In this document: one piece after another, positions 47,074-57,853 of the stretch
Position numbering within the stretch: position 1 is the first letter of the stretch
Layout of the letters: each line of letters starts with the position of its first letter
DNA from: Mycoplasma_N cavipharyngis
GTDB lineage: Bacteria > Bacillota_I > Bacilli_A > Mycoplasmatales > Mycoplasmoidaceae
NCBI RefSeq assembly: GCF_042984175.1
Contig: NZ_CP155569.1
Location: 682,001-746,000, forward strand
Direction: 5' to 3'
DNA length: 64,000 nt
The notes under the pieces: generated by a model
Told to the model about the DNA's origin: nothing
The model's input: the letters and a program-made list of their open reading frames with translations, nothing else
Database searches by the model: none
Made by a program: the position numbers and the translations under genes

Positions 47074-47118
47074 AAAAAACTTGAACCATTGTAATTAAAA
47101 ATGAATCAAGTTTTTTTT
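47074..47118. terminator. Terminator between lanA2 and ileS
   Basis: AAAAAACTTGA (47074-47084) pairs with TCAAGTTTTTT (47106-47116), with eight T on the plus strand and A-rich sequence on the other side, suited to ending ileS on the minus strand. Confidence 0.65.
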
Positions 47119-47157
47119 AATGTTAGTTTGAAATTTGAAATTAATTAATTAAAAAAA

Positions 47158-49851
47158 TTATTTTTCAATTGCTTGTGCACAACGTTGATCTAAACCTGAA
47201 GCATTTAATTCAGTTGCTTGAAAATGTAATTTACATCTTACACAAACTGGATTTTTAGTTTTTGAAACAACTAAATTTTCACCATTTAAGTTAGCAAAAC
47301 TTAATTCAGCAACCATTAAATATTGTCTTAAAGCATCTAAATCAAAATTATTAGTTACAAATTTTTGATCAAGAACAACTTTAGCTTCAATATTACTATT
47401 AATAATTTTTTGATCACGTAATTTTTCAGTTTGTTCATAAACTAAATCTTTTAATTTGAAAAAATAATCTCATTTATTTTGATCGTATGAATCAACTTTA
47501 ATTTCAGTTACATCAATTCATTTTTCTAAGTGAACTGAAAGTTGTTTATCAGATCAATTTAAAGCTTGATATGCTTCTTCACAAGTATGAGGAATAATTG
47601 GTGCTAATAAAATTAAAGTTGTTTTTAAAATTTGAAACAAAACAGTTTGAATTTGACGACGTTTTTGATCATTGACAGCATTGCAATATAAAGCATCTTT
47701 AATTAAATTAAAATATCATGAAGAATAAAAATTTAAAAAATTTAATAATTCTTTAGTTGCACAATAAAAACTATATTGTTCAAAATAATTTAAAAAATTA
47801 GTTATTGTTTGTTTAAATTTTGCTAAAACATAATTATCGACTTCACTTAACTGATTTTGCCAATCGTTTTTAGGATTAAAATCAGTTAAATTTGCTAATG
47901 AAAAACGAAATAAAGAATTGCGAATTTTACGATAGTTACCAATTACTTGATCAAAAACAATTTTACCTAAACGCATATCTTCATTATAATCAATTGATGC
48001 TACTCATAAACGTAGAACATCAGCACCATTTTCATTGCAAACTTTTAAAGGATCAACAATATTACCTTTAGATTTAGACATTTTAAAACCATTTTCATCT
48101 AAAATAAATCCGTGAGCAATTAAATTTTTATAAGGTGATTGTTGGTTTGTAATAATTGAAGTAATTAATGACGAATTAAATCAACCACGAAATTGATCAG
48201 TACCTTCTAAATATAATTCTGCTTGGGAGTTTAAATGATGTTTTGGCAAAATTGAATAAGAAGTACCTGAATCAAATCAAACATCCATAATATCTTCTGA
48301 TTTAGTAACATTTTTTAAGTTTTTATTTTTAGGTGATAAAAAAGCAGTTGCTGGTAATTCAAACCAAGCATCACAACCTTTTTCATTTAAAACATCAATT
48401 GTATATTTAATTTGTTCTAAATCTAATAATGGTTGATTGTTAGCATCAAACAAAATTGGAATTGGCACACCTCATAAACGTTGGCGCGAAATACATCATT
48501 CTTTGCGTTTTAAAACAGTATCTTGTAGTTGTTTTAAAACTCATGAAGGATAAGATTTAACTTTTTGACAAGCCTTAATAATATCTTGTTTAATATGATC
48601 AATATTGACAAATCATTGATTGGTTGCACGATAAATTAATGGTTTATTACTACGTCAATCATGAGCAATACTATGAGTAATTGTTTCATGAAAATATAAA
48701 GCGTTTTTTTCACTTAATCACTTAATGATCATTGGATTGGCTTTTTGATAAAAAACACCTTTTAATTCAGGTATTTTAACTTCGTTAGTAAATTTACCAT
48801 GATCATCAATTGGACAATAAACATCAATATGATATTCTTGACAAGCTAAATAGTCATCTAAACCAAATCCAGGAGCATTATGAACTAAACCAGTTCCATC
48901 ATTATTAGAAACATATTCAGCACAAATAATGATGTGCTCTTCATTTAATAAAGGATTAAGATAAGTGAATCGTTCTAATGCTTTTCCATTAAATTGTTTA
49001 ATAATTATTGGATTTTTTCATTTCAATAATTGTTGAACTGCTAAAAAACGTTCTTTTGATAAAATAAAATGTTTTTCTTGATGTTGAATTAAAAGATATT
49101 CAATATGAGGATGAACAGCAATTGCTAAATTAGATGGTAAAGTTCAAGGAGTTGTAGTTCAAATTAAAACTTCAGTATTACTTGGAATTCAATCAATTTG
49201 ACTAACAATTGGCATACCAACATAAATACTATCTGATTGATGATCATCATAAACAATTTCCGCTTCTGCTAATGCTGTTTTTGAAGATCATGATCAATAT
49301 ACAGGTTTTAAGGCGCGAAAAATTAAGTTTTGTTGCACCATTTTCATAAAAATTTGTAACTGATCAATTTCAAATTGATGATCAAAAGTACAGTAGATTT
49401 GACTAAAATCACTTAATAAACCTAAACGTTGAAATTGTTGTTTTTGTTTATTAATTTGTTCAATTGCAAATTGTTTACAATTATTCCGTTTTTCATTTGC
49501 TGTTAAATTAGAATCAGTATTTTTATTTTGTTTAATTAATGCTCATTCAATTGGTAAACCATGAGTATCCCATCCAGGAATGTATGGTGCATAAAAACCT
49601 TGAAAAGTTTTTATACGAACAATGATATCTTTTAAAATTTTATTAACTGCATGACCAACATGAATATTACCATTAGCATATGGTGGGCCATCATGTAAAA
49701 CTCATTGTCGATTATTGCCATTACGAACTAATAGTTTTTGATAAATTTGGTGTTCGTTTCAAAATTTTTGTCAAACTAGTTCTTGAGTTGCTAAATTAGC
49801 TTTCATTGCAAAAGTAGTTTGATTAATATTTAAAGTTTTTTTATAATCCAT
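47158..49851 (-). CDS. ileS: Isoleucyl-tRNA synthetase
   Basis: This 897-residue class I synthetase charges tRNA-Ile. The HIGH motif is seen in PPYANGNIHVGH, the editing domain in WTTTPWTLPSNLAIAV and GLVHNAPGFGLDDY, the LRLWVAS stretch before the anticodon-binding domain, and the KMSKS loop in GFKMSKSKGN. A C-terminal zinc-finger remnant (CVRCKLHF, then a third Cys in DQRC) closes the protein. TGA Trp codons are numerous. It has no close operon partner; the gap 49852-50050 holds only a weak inverted repeat (TATTGCC/GGCAATA). Confidence 0.97.
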
Positions 49852-50050
49852 AAATTAACTAGAATTTTAATAACACATATAATAATTAGACTTGTTAAAA
49901 ATTTAATTGCTGACTTATGTTTAATAACAATTAATAACTAATTATAATGTGTTAAATTAAAAAACGAGATAATCAAATCTATTTAGCAATATTAATCATT
50001 CAACTTATTATTGCCCATTGTATATATAGGCAATATAACAATAAAACACG

Positions 50051-51601
50051 TTATAAGATTTTAGCTTCAATTAATGAAAAAATGACTAAATAAGCAACTG
50101 ATACTGCTCCAAGAACTAAAATTGGATAATTTAATTCATATTTTAAAAAACGCAATGCTAATTCTTTTTTGCTAAGTTTTTGATGATCAACAACTTTTGT
50201 TTCACTACGATCTTGTTTTCGTAAAACATAAATAATTGGATAAACAATTTTGTGCATCAAGATATAAAATATTGAACCAAAAGCAATTCCTGTTGAAATT
50301 GAAAAACCTAATACGCCAAATAAAACTGTCATTACTAATACTGGTAAATCAATTTTAGTTTTCCAATCAAAATGAGCTAATTCAGACATAATTAAAATTC
50401 CAATTAAAATTAAAACTGGTCCAGTAATTGGTTGTAAACTTGGTAAATTATTGCTCTTAACTTGAAAAAAGGGACCAAAAATGGGATAAATCGCAATTGA
50501 TAATAAAAATAAAGCAGCTATTATTATTGTTGTAAATCCAGTTCTAGCACCTGATTTAATTCCAACTGATGATTCAATATAAGAAGTTACAGTTGAAGAT
50601 CCTAAAATTGCACCACAAACTGTTCCTGTAGCATCAACTATGTTGCCTTTTTTAAATAGTTCTTCAGTTTTAATTTGATCTTTTTCTAATAAGTTAGAAA
50701 CTAAAATTAAAGTTCCTGAAGTATCAAAAAAATCAATGTAGAAAAAAGTAAAAATTGATACATAAAATAATGGATTAGCAAAATATTTACCTATACCACT
50801 TCATGAGCCCTCTAATAATGGACCAATTTCTTTTAAATCACCATATGGTTGAATTTTAAAGTTGTTTCTTAATCCAACAAAATAATTCAAATACTGCGTT
50901 TTAGTTAATTCTGCTTCAGAATAATTTTGATTTTTAGTAACTAAAAAAGTAATTAATAGCATTAAAAAACCTAATAAAATACCAATTAAAATTGCTCCTG
51001 GAATATTTAGAAAATATAAAAAGACAATTATGAATAAAGTAATTAAACCAATAATTACTAAAGGATTAGTTAAATCACCAATATTAGTTGGTGGACCAAC
51101 TTCTCTTGAAACAATTAATCCTGTATTAACCAAACCAATATAAGTAATAAATAAACCAATTAAAATTGAAATTGCAATTCGAAAATTTTTAGGAAAAGCT
51201 TGAATGATATATTTTCTTAATGGTGTGATTGCAACAAAAAAATAAACAATTCCTGAAAAGAAAACAGCAATTAATGCACCACTAAATCCTAAACCAAATT
51301 GTCCTGCCACAGTAAAAGCAAAAAAGGCATTTAATCCTAAACCTGGTGCTAATACTATTGGCAACTTAGCATACATTCCCATTAAAAAAGTAGCAATAAA
51401 AGTAGAAAGTGCTACACCTAAAAACAAAGCTCCTTGATAATTTATAGTACTATTTGATGGAAATGCACTTGATAAAACATTAGGATTTACTGAAAGAATG
51501 TACATCATCGCAAAAAAAGTAGAAAAAGCACCAATAATTTCCTTTTTCCAGGTAGCTTTATTAAACTCGAACTGGAAATATTTTTCCACGAATCGTTTCA
51601 A
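50051..51601 (-). CDS. AzgA/NCS2-type purine permease
   Basis: This 516-residue membrane protein matches the AzgA (hypoxanthine/guanine) branch of the nucleobase-cation symporters: WKKEIIGAFSTFFAMMYILSVNP near the N-terminus, LGLNAFFAFTV, GIVYFFVAITPLRKYIIQAFP, FFYIDFFDTSGTLI (the conserved DxFDTxGT) and STVTSYIESSVGIKSGARTG. About twelve membrane segments. Mycoplasmas lack purine synthesis and need uptake. A charged loop (RKQDRSETKVVDHQKLSKKE) precedes the last helix. Single gene; substrate by family only. Confidence 0.9.
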
Positions 51602-52032
51602 GATTAAATTATTATCATCCTTATTTAAATTGGAATAAATACTTTTTTATTAATTAAGATTGTTAAAAATTAAACCATTTTGCAATTAAAAAACCATTTA
51701 CTAAAAATAAAAAAATCACTAATACCATGCTAACAATAAAAATTATTTGGATTAGTGATTTTAAATCAAATATAGAACTAATAAAAATTGGTTTATCTAA
51801 AATGCAAATGCTAAATTAAAACAACAATTAATAAAAAAGTATTATAACTAAAAAAATTTATTTTAATTAAAAAATTATTAATTACTTTAGTTTTGTTACT
51901 TAATAAGGAATGCAATAAAAAAACCATAGTATTTCATATCTTTTAAATATAAAACTCTATGGTTGTTATAATTTTTGTGATTAATCAACATTAATGACTG
52001 AATAAGAAACAATAAGTTAATATCACATTAAA
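51602..52032. other. Gene-free gap with two hairpins
   Basis: No ORF is credible here. AAAATCACTAAT (51712-51723) pairs with ATTAGTGATTTT (51751-51762), and AACCATAG (51922-51929) with CTATGGTT (51957-51964). The second lies 69 bases past rpmG and may end it; the first may also be a terminator or a leader structure of the permease gene. Confidence 0.5.
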
Positions 52033-52194
52033 TTATTTACGTTTTGTTTCTTTATGAACAGAAGTTTTTTGACAACGTTTACAATATTTATTAAGTTCTA
52101 ATTTGTCAGGATGTTTTTTACTATTTTTTTTAGTTAAATAGTTAATTTCTTGACAATCTGAACATTTTAAGCGAATGCTGCGTTTAATAGCCAT
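52033..52194 (-). CDS. rpmG: 50S ribosomal protein L33
   Basis: This 53-residue protein begins MAIKRSIRLKCSDCQEINYL and contains YCKRCQKTSVHKETKRK. The two Cys pairs (CSDC and CKRC) form the zinc ribbon of the C+ form of L33. Length is normal for the family. It is too small to be seen in a 60-codon ORF listing. It stands alone. Confidence 0.95.
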   Translation of the reverse strand: MAIKRSIRLKCSDCQEINYLTKKNSKKHPDKLELNKYCKRCQKTSVHKETKRK

Positions 52195-52636
52195 AATTTA
52201 TCATACTAGTATTAATTTTAAAATTTAATCAATCTATTTTTTTAGATAAATAGATTGCGTTTAATAAAAGAAAGTTAATTTTTTTAAACAAAATATTTTA
52301 AAATTATAAATAGTTTTGTTTTAAAAATTTAACTTGTTTTTAAAAATTAGTTTATTATTTTAAGAGTAATAATTAATGAAATAATTATAATAGAAGATAT
52401 AATTATTAATCTTGTTTAACAAATTTTAATTAATTACTTTATATCCTAAACTCTAGTATCAATGATAAATTAATTTTTGAAGAAAAAAACAATAATTTTT
52501 CATTTTTATTAAAATTAAAGTTAATTTTTAAATAAGAATAAGTTAAAATTTATCATTAGTTAATTATTTTTTTAGAAAATATCAAATTAATTATTTATAA
52601 TAAAATTTAGTTTTTATTTTCTTAAAATAAAAAATC
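52195..52636. other. AT-rich gap before the tRNA cluster
   Basis: No gene is seen. A long imperfect inverted repeat, about 22 bases per arm (52272-52293 and 52314-52335, AAGTTAA...TTAACTT), could form a stem. A likely -10 box TATAAT (52596-52601) lies 36 bases ahead of tRNA-Tyr, and may drive the cluster. Confidence 0.45.
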
Positions 52637-52722
52637 GGGTAGGTAGCGAAGTGGTTAAACGCTTCTGACTGTAGATCAGACACCTTATGGTTTCGGGGGT
52701 TCGAATCCCTCCCTGCCCACCA
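52637..52722 (+). tRNA. tRNA-Tyr (GTA)
   Basis: Acceptor GGGTAGG pairs with CCTGCCC; anticodon GTA in CTGACTGTAGATCAG; a long variable arm (class II) is present; TTCGAAT T loop; encoded CCA at 52720-52722. Confidence 0.97.
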
Positions 52723-52727
52723 TATTT

Positions 52728-52802
52728 TGGGCTGTAGCCAAGCGGTAAGGCACCAGACTTTGACTCTGGCACGCGGTGGTTCGATCCCACCCAGCCCAGC
52801 CA
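52728..52802 (+). tRNA. tRNA-Gln (TTG)
   Basis: Acceptor TGGGCTG pairs with CAGCCCA; anticodon TTG in CAGACTTTGACTCTG; TTCGATC T loop; CCA encoded. Five bases after tRNA-Tyr. Confidence 0.97.
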
Positions 52803-52807
52803 TTTAT

Positions 52808-52882
52808 GATCCACTAGCTCAGAGGTAGAGCATTTGACTTTTAATCAAAGGGTCCAGGGTTCGATCCCCTGGTGGATCACCA
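52808..52882 (+). tRNA. tRNA-Lys (TTT)
   Basis: Acceptor GATCCAC pairs with GTGGATC; anticodon TTT in TTGACTTTTAATCAA; TTCGATC T loop; CCA encoded. Confidence 0.97.
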
Positions 52883-52971
52883 TTTTAAAATAAATCTGTA
52901 TATCAACTCTCAAATTTAATCAGATTTAATTCTGAAGAAAATTAGTTAATTCTATTTTTTTTCAGTTTTAT

Positions 52972-53058
52972 GCTGGAGTGGCGGAATCGGTAGACGCCCA
53001 GGACTTAAGATCCTGTGAGAGCAATCTCGTGGGGGTTCAAGTCCCCCTTCCAGCACCA
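52972..53058 (+). tRNA. tRNA-Leu (TAA)
   Basis: Acceptor GCTGGAG pairs with TTCCAGC (one G-T); anticodon TAA in AGGACTTAAGATCCT; long variable arm (GTGAGAGCAATCTCGT region); CCA encoded. Confidence 0.97.
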
Positions 53059-53063
53059 GATTT

Positions 53064-53137
53064 GCAGGTGTAGTTTAGTGATAGAACTATAGTCTTCCAA
53101 GCTATAAGCGTGGGTTTGATTCCCATCACCTGCTCCA
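53064..53137 (+). tRNA. tRNA-Gly (TCC)
   Basis: Acceptor GCAGGTG pairs with CACCTGC; anticodon loop CTTCCAA gives TCC; TTTGATT T loop; CCA encoded. Last of the first cluster; terminator follows. Confidence 0.95.
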
Positions 53138-53152
53138 AGTTAGTATAAATAT

Positions 53153-53190
53153 AAAAAACTCTTAGAATTAAAACCTCTAAGAGTTTTTTA
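53153..53190 (+). terminator. Terminator of first tRNA cluster
   Basis: AAAAAACTCTTAGA (53153-53166) pairs perfectly with TCTAAGAGTTTTTT (53176-53189). Confidence 0.92.
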
Positions 53191-53406
53191 TTTATGCTAA
53201 AGTCTTTATTTTAAAAAAATTAGATTGTTTTCTAATAAGATAAAATTGCTTTTTAATCGCTTAATAATTTATTAAATCTCTAAATTAAATCATTAAATCA
53301 AGAAAAAAACCCAAATTTTCATTTTTTATTTATAATTTTTATAAAAAAGATTTATAATTTTGAATGTTTTTAAAATAAATCAAATTAATAAAAAAGTAAA
53401 AAATTT

Positions 53407-54438
53407 ATGTTTGAAGCGATAAAAATTTCGAATAATGCTTATATTAACTATAATCTTAATGCTTTAATTTTAAGTTTAATCATTATTTCGATTCCGATGT
53501 TAATTACTGTTTTAGCACCTATTCTAAAACCAACTTTAAGTAAAAAATGAACAATGTTCTTATATTCTTTTACAATTGGTTTTTTTGTTGTTTTAGGTTT
53601 GTTTGGCGAAGCTCCTGAAGGAGTTGAAATAATTCAAGCAAATTATGCTGATAGTTTAGTCATTAGAGTTGCAATTATTACAGCTAGTGCTTTACTTGGA
53701 TTAGGATCAGCGTTTTTCTTGAAATATTTTATGAGTAAAAGATTAAAAATGCTTAATTGAAATAGTGAAGTGCACAGTCATCATATTCATGATGATCAAG
53801 TTCATCACCATGAACAATTTCACAAACATGTTCATGGTGAAGATTTCTTTTTAGATCCTAATTTAAAAGAAAGAAATTTAAAAAGTAAATTTTTAGCGAT
53901 CTATTTATTGTTGTCACATCGAGTTGCTGCTGGTTTAATTTTAGGATTTGCAATTTTTCACATTGTAACTGATGGTGATAGTATTTCTTTACTAATCTTT
54001 ATTGGTTTTTTCTTGCATTTAATTCCTGAAGAATTCATTTTATATTATCGCATGCGTGATATGAAAATTCCTCGTTTTAGAGCGATGGGTTATTCTGCAT
54101 TAATGACTTTATTAATCGTACCATTTATTTTTATTGGTGCTAATATTGGTTCATTCATCACACAAGTGCCATGATTAGAAGGTATGATCGATATTATTAT
54201 TGGTGTTTATTTTGCCTTTGTTGCTTTATTTGAATTATTACCAGAAGTAGTTGCTGAAGCAAGAATTCAAAAACATTGATATATTGCTATTAGTTTAATT
54301 CTTATAGGAATGTTATTTGCCTTTTTTGCTGTTAGTTTCCATGGTCATCATGAAGAACATGCAAATGCTGAACAAGCAACTCAATTAATCAATCAAACTA
54401 ATTTAGTTAATCAAGCAATGATCTTTTTAAAATTATAA
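53407..54438 (+). CDS. ZIP-like metal transporter with His-rich loop
   Basis: This 343-residue membrane protein has about eight hydrophobic segments. Between the third and fourth lies a His-rich cytoplasmic-type loop (SHHIHDDQVHHHEQFHKHVH), typical of ZIP zinc/iron transporters. The segment FHIVTDGDS and the later HLIPEEFILYY and ALFELLPEVVAEA resemble the paired HNxxEG/HExPHE metal-site helices of ZIP proteins. A second small His cluster (FHGHHEEHA) sits near the C-terminus. Substrate is probably a divalent metal such as zinc. It lies alone between two tRNA clusters. TGA Trp codons occur at several places. Confidence 0.75.
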
Positions 54439-54706
54439 TTTTGCTAATAATTAACTATTAATCATTTTTCAATATAATCTTAAAATATATAAATCTAAAT
54501 TAAAAAATTGTCTAAAAATTTTAATCATAATTTATTATTTAAAATAGTTTTTCAAGATAATCATTTATAATTGATTTTGTTTTAAAAAATATTAAAATAG
54601 TAGTTTAATTTTCAAATAAAAAATAGTAATAATATTTTTTAGTATATAATACTTTATTGTTTCTAACAATTTATTAATTAATAAGCATTTATATATTTTC
54701 TTTTTT

Positions 54707-54781
54707 GGTCACATAGCTCAGCGGTAGAGCCACCGGCTGTTAACCGGTTGGTCGTAGGTTCGATCCCTACTGTGACCGCCA
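54707..54781 (+). tRNA. tRNA-Asn (GTT)
   Basis: Acceptor GGTCACA pairs with TGTGACC; anticodon GTT in CCGGCTGTTAACCGG; TTCGATC T loop; CCA encoded. Confidence 0.97.
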
Positions 54782-54786
54782 TTATT

Positions 54787-54862
54787 GGCCCGTTGGTGAA
54801 GTGACGAACACACACGCCTTTCACGCGTGCATTCACGGGTTTGAATCCCGTACGGGTCGCCA
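54787..54862 (+). tRNA. tRNA-Glu (TTC)
   Basis: Acceptor GGCCCGT pairs with ACGGGTC; anticodon TTC in ACGCCTTTCACGCGT; TTTGAAT T loop; CCA encoded. An inverted repeat TGGTCCAAAA/TTTTGGACCA (54881-54890, 54915-54924) follows. Confidence 0.96.
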
Positions 54863-54929
54863 TATTACAAAATATTTTTTTGGTCCAAAAAATATCTCCA
54901 TAAATTGCAATCAATTTTGGACCATTTGC

Positions 54930-55005
54930 GGAGTGTTAGCTCAGTTGGGAGAGCATCTGCCTTACAAGCAGGAGGTCGGGGGTTCGAGCCCCTCACGCTC
55001 CACCA
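54930..55005 (+). tRNA. tRNA-Val (TAC)
   Basis: Acceptor GGAGTGT pairs with ACGCTCC; anticodon TAC in CTGCCTTACAAGCAG; TTCGAGC T loop; CCA encoded. A weak hairpin (AAAAGCCA/TGGCCTTTT, 55030-55053) follows. Confidence 0.97.
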
Positions 55006-55058
55006 TTTTATTTTGTTAATAAAAACTTAAAAAGCCAGTAAAAATGGCCTTTTTTGTT

Positions 55059-55135
<77 letters not shown>

Positions 55136-55177
55136 TTTTAATATTAACTTTATTTAAGCATTAATTTAATGCTTAAT

Positions 55178-55263
55178 GCATCTGTGGCGGAACTGGCAGA
55201 CGCGCTAGACTTAGGATCTAGTATCATTAAGATGTGTGGGTTCGATTCCCTCCAGATGCACCA
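55178..55263 (+). tRNA. tRNA-Leu (TAG)
   Basis: Acceptor GCATCTG pairs with CAGATGC; anticodon TAG in TAGACTTAGGATCTA; long variable arm; TTCGATT T loop; CCA encoded. Confidence 0.97.
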
Positions 55264-55281
55264 TAATATTTTAATAATAAG

Positions 55282-55322
55282 AAAACCCTTTGCTAATTTG
55301 ATTTAGTCAAAGGGTTTTTCTT
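55282..55322. terminator. Terminator between tRNA cluster and prmC
   Basis: AAAACCCTTTG (55282-55292) pairs with CAAAGGGTTTT (55308-55318), followed by TTTTT-rich sequence on the plus strand; A-rich on the other side, so it may serve the convergent prmC too. Confidence 0.88.
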
Positions 55323-55341
55323 TTTTTGATTTAGATCAATT

Positions 55342-56223
55342 TTATAATAATTGATTTTTTAGTAAACTAGATCTAATTACAACAACACGTAAATGTTGAT
55401 TGAAATCATAAATCAGTTCAAAATCTCAATTTTTAAATTGTTGTTGTACTTTTGCTCATTGTTTGTAATGATAAGCGCTTGTTTCTAAAACAACAATTTT
55501 TCACTTTGATTGCTTTTCATAAGTACTTAGAAAATCTAATAACAATTGATAAAAAGATCAACCATCATTTTCAGCAAATAATGCTAAATGTGGTTCGTTT
55601 GCTAAAAGATTATTAGCAATTGGATCATTAATACCAACATAAGGAAAATTAGCACTAATAATATCAAATGAATGATGTTTTAATAAAAATTGATATCAAT
55701 CAGCTTCAATTACTTTAATTGCAGTTTGATGTTGTTCACAATTAATTCGTGCATTAATACAAGCATGAGTACTAAGATCAACTGCAACTACTTCTTTTAG
55801 TTGTGGTATTGCTAATTTAGTAGTAATAGCAATAATTCCTGTTCCTGTACACAAATCTAAATAAGTATCATTTTCTAAATGATAGTTTTTAATTTGATCA
55901 ATTAAAGTTTTAACAACTAATTCTGTTTCTTGTCTTGGAATAAAAACTTGATCATTAACAATAAAAAGACGATGATAAAAATAAGTTTTTTTAAAAATTC
56001 GTGCTAAAGGAATATTTTGAAGACAAACTTGATTTAAAATCGTTTGATAATCAGTTTGATTAACATCAATTGGTTGGTGCATTAATTCAACATAATCAAT
56101 TAAGTTTTTGATTTTAGATGATAGAAAATACAAAATTTCTAAAGCTAATAAGGGGTCTTTATGATGTATGTGACAAAATTTTTCTGCTGCATTAATTAGT
56201 TGTAAATTAGTTTTAAGTTTCAT
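55342..56223 (-). CDS. prmC: Release factor glutamine methyltransferase (PrmC/HemK)
   Basis: This 293-residue SAM-dependent enzyme methylates the Gln of the GGQ motif in release factor 1, encoded just upstream. It has a helical N-domain (about 1-100), FIPRQETELVV, the SAM loop DLCTGTGIIAI, and VVAVDLS. The catalytic motif reads SANFPYVG, that is NFPY where the family has NPPY. The start overlaps prfA by 11 bases, as usual for this pair. The last part is typical of the family (VLETSAYHYKQW). TGA Trp codons occur in the C-terminal third. Confidence 0.93.
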
Positions 56224-57307
56224 TCCTAATTAATTGTTGTAACTTTTTAGCTTGATCATCATTAATTAATGCTTCATGGATTGGTGCTAAATTACCTAAA
56301 ATCACTGAATCTAAACGGTTGAGTGTGAAATTAATCCGATGATCAGTAACACGGTTTTGAGGATAATTATAAGTGCGAATTTTTTCTGAACGATCTCCTG
56401 TACCTACTTGAGATCGCACAATATCACCTATGGCTTGATTTTGTTCATCAGTTAATTTTTGTCATAATTTTGCTCTTAACATTACCATTGCTTTTTCACG
56501 ATTAGAAATTTGTGATTTGCCTTCTTGACATGCTGCAACAATTCCAGTTGGTAAATGAGTAATTCTAACAGCTGATTCTGTTTTATTAACATGTTGTCCA
56601 CCAGCACCACCAGCACGAAATACATCAATTCTTAAATCAGCTGGATTAATTTTTACTTCAACTTCATCTTGTTCAGCTAAAACACTAACAGTAATTGTTG
56701 AAGTATGAACTCTACCTTTTGATTCAGTTGCAGGAACACGTTGAACCCGATGTACTCCTGATTCAAAAATCATTTTGGAATAAACATTTTCACCTGCTAA
56801 ACTGAATGATAAATAAGTTGTACCAATTGCGTTTGTAACAACATCTAAAATTTGTAATTTTCAGTTATTATTAGCAGCATAACGTTTGTAAATATCAAAA
56901 AGGTCATTAACAAAAATACTAGATTCATCCCCACCAGCAGCAGGACGCATTTCAATAATGACATTTTTATTTTCATTAGGATCAGCAGGGATTAGAAGAA
57001 TTTGTAATTCTTTTTCTAATTCAGGTAAATATCCTTTTAATTCTTCTAATTCAATTTGTGCTAATTCTAATAGTTCAGGATCACTTTTATTACCTTGATC
57101 AACAATCGCTTTTGCTTGATTAAAATTTTTAATGAACTGATCAAATTTTAAGAAACCATAATGAGCATTAGCAACTTGAGCAATTTTTTTGTTTAAAGAA
57201 ACAATTTGATCAACATCTTGATTGATTTCACTTAATTCTGCAACAAGTTTTTCATGAGTTTCATGAATTGATTTTAGAGCATTATATAAATTAATGTTGT
57301 AATTCAT
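56213..57307 (-). CDS. prfA: Peptide chain release factor 1
   Basis: This 364-residue factor recognises UAA and UAG. The GGQ loop is GGAGGQHVNKTESAVR; VIIEMRPAAGGDES, GVHRVQRVPATESKGRVHTS and RIRTYNYPQNRVTDHR-type segments mark the family. With UGA read as Trp, RF1 is the only release factor needed, and all gene ends here are TAA or TAG, consistent with that. Forms an operon with prmC. A weak hairpin (AACATGA/TCATGTT) lies in the rpmE-prfA gap. Confidence 0.97.
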
Positions 57308-57398
57308 AAATAAAATCTTAAATTAAAAAAACATGACTAAGCAGTAAAAAAAAATAAATACTACTTTGATCATGTTCTTATTTTTTAGTTAAAAAAAT

Positions 57399-57704
57399 TT
57401 ATTTAACTTCTAAATCTGATAGTGATTGACGTGTTTTGCGAACTGGTTTTGTTTTATTAACAGTTTTTTTAGCAATTGGTTCACTAATTTGTTTTTTACC
57501 AGCTTCAAATTTATCTAAAAGTTTTTCAGCTTTACCAGTTACTTTACCTAGTGTGTTTTTACCTAAATAAAAAGGATGGCATTGTGAACAAACTTCAACT
57601 GCCACATTAGGATTGCTAATTGTTGATAACACACTAAAACTAGATTTGCAAGCTAAACAAGTAAAAGTGACATTAGTTATTTTAGGATGAGTGTTTTTTT
57701 TCAT
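57399..57704 (-). CDS. rpmE: 50S ribosomal protein L31
   Basis: This 101-residue protein begins MKKNTHPKITNVTFTCLACKSSF and has a second Cys pair in VCSQCHPFYLGKNT, the zinc-binding form of L31. A C-terminal extension of about 30 Lys/Thr-rich residues goes beyond the usual 65-70. Lies between tkt and prfA on the same strand, with about 90 bases to prfA. Confidence 0.95.
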   Translation of the reverse strand: MKKNTHPKITNVTFTCLACKSSFSVLSTISNPNVAVEVCSQCHPFYLGKNTLGKVTGKAEKLLDKFEAGKKQISEPIAKKTVNKTKPVRKTRQSLSDLEVK

Positions 57705-57853
57705 AAAATTTTAAAGTAAAAAGAGATTAAAAATTACTAAATTAAATAATTTTAAATTGTAAAAAAATTATTTTAGTCTTAATAAATAATTATAAACTAT
57801 AAAAAAATAATTTATTAATTGAATTTTTAATTAACTGATTTAATCAAAAATCA

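Noticed and set aside
50009..50035. TATTGCC/GGCAATA inverted repeat as permease terminator
   Set aside because: Seven-base stem with long loop and no T run on the minus strand.
51796..51820. A TTTATCTAAAATGCAAATG stretch like the start of lanA2
   Set aside because: The match ends after about 17 bases and the frame closes at once; probably chance, though a remnant is possible.
52591..52814. Minus-strand ORFs across the tRNA genes
   Set aside because: They are antisense readings of tRNA-Tyr and tRNA-Gln; the same holds for ORFs at 54678-55019.
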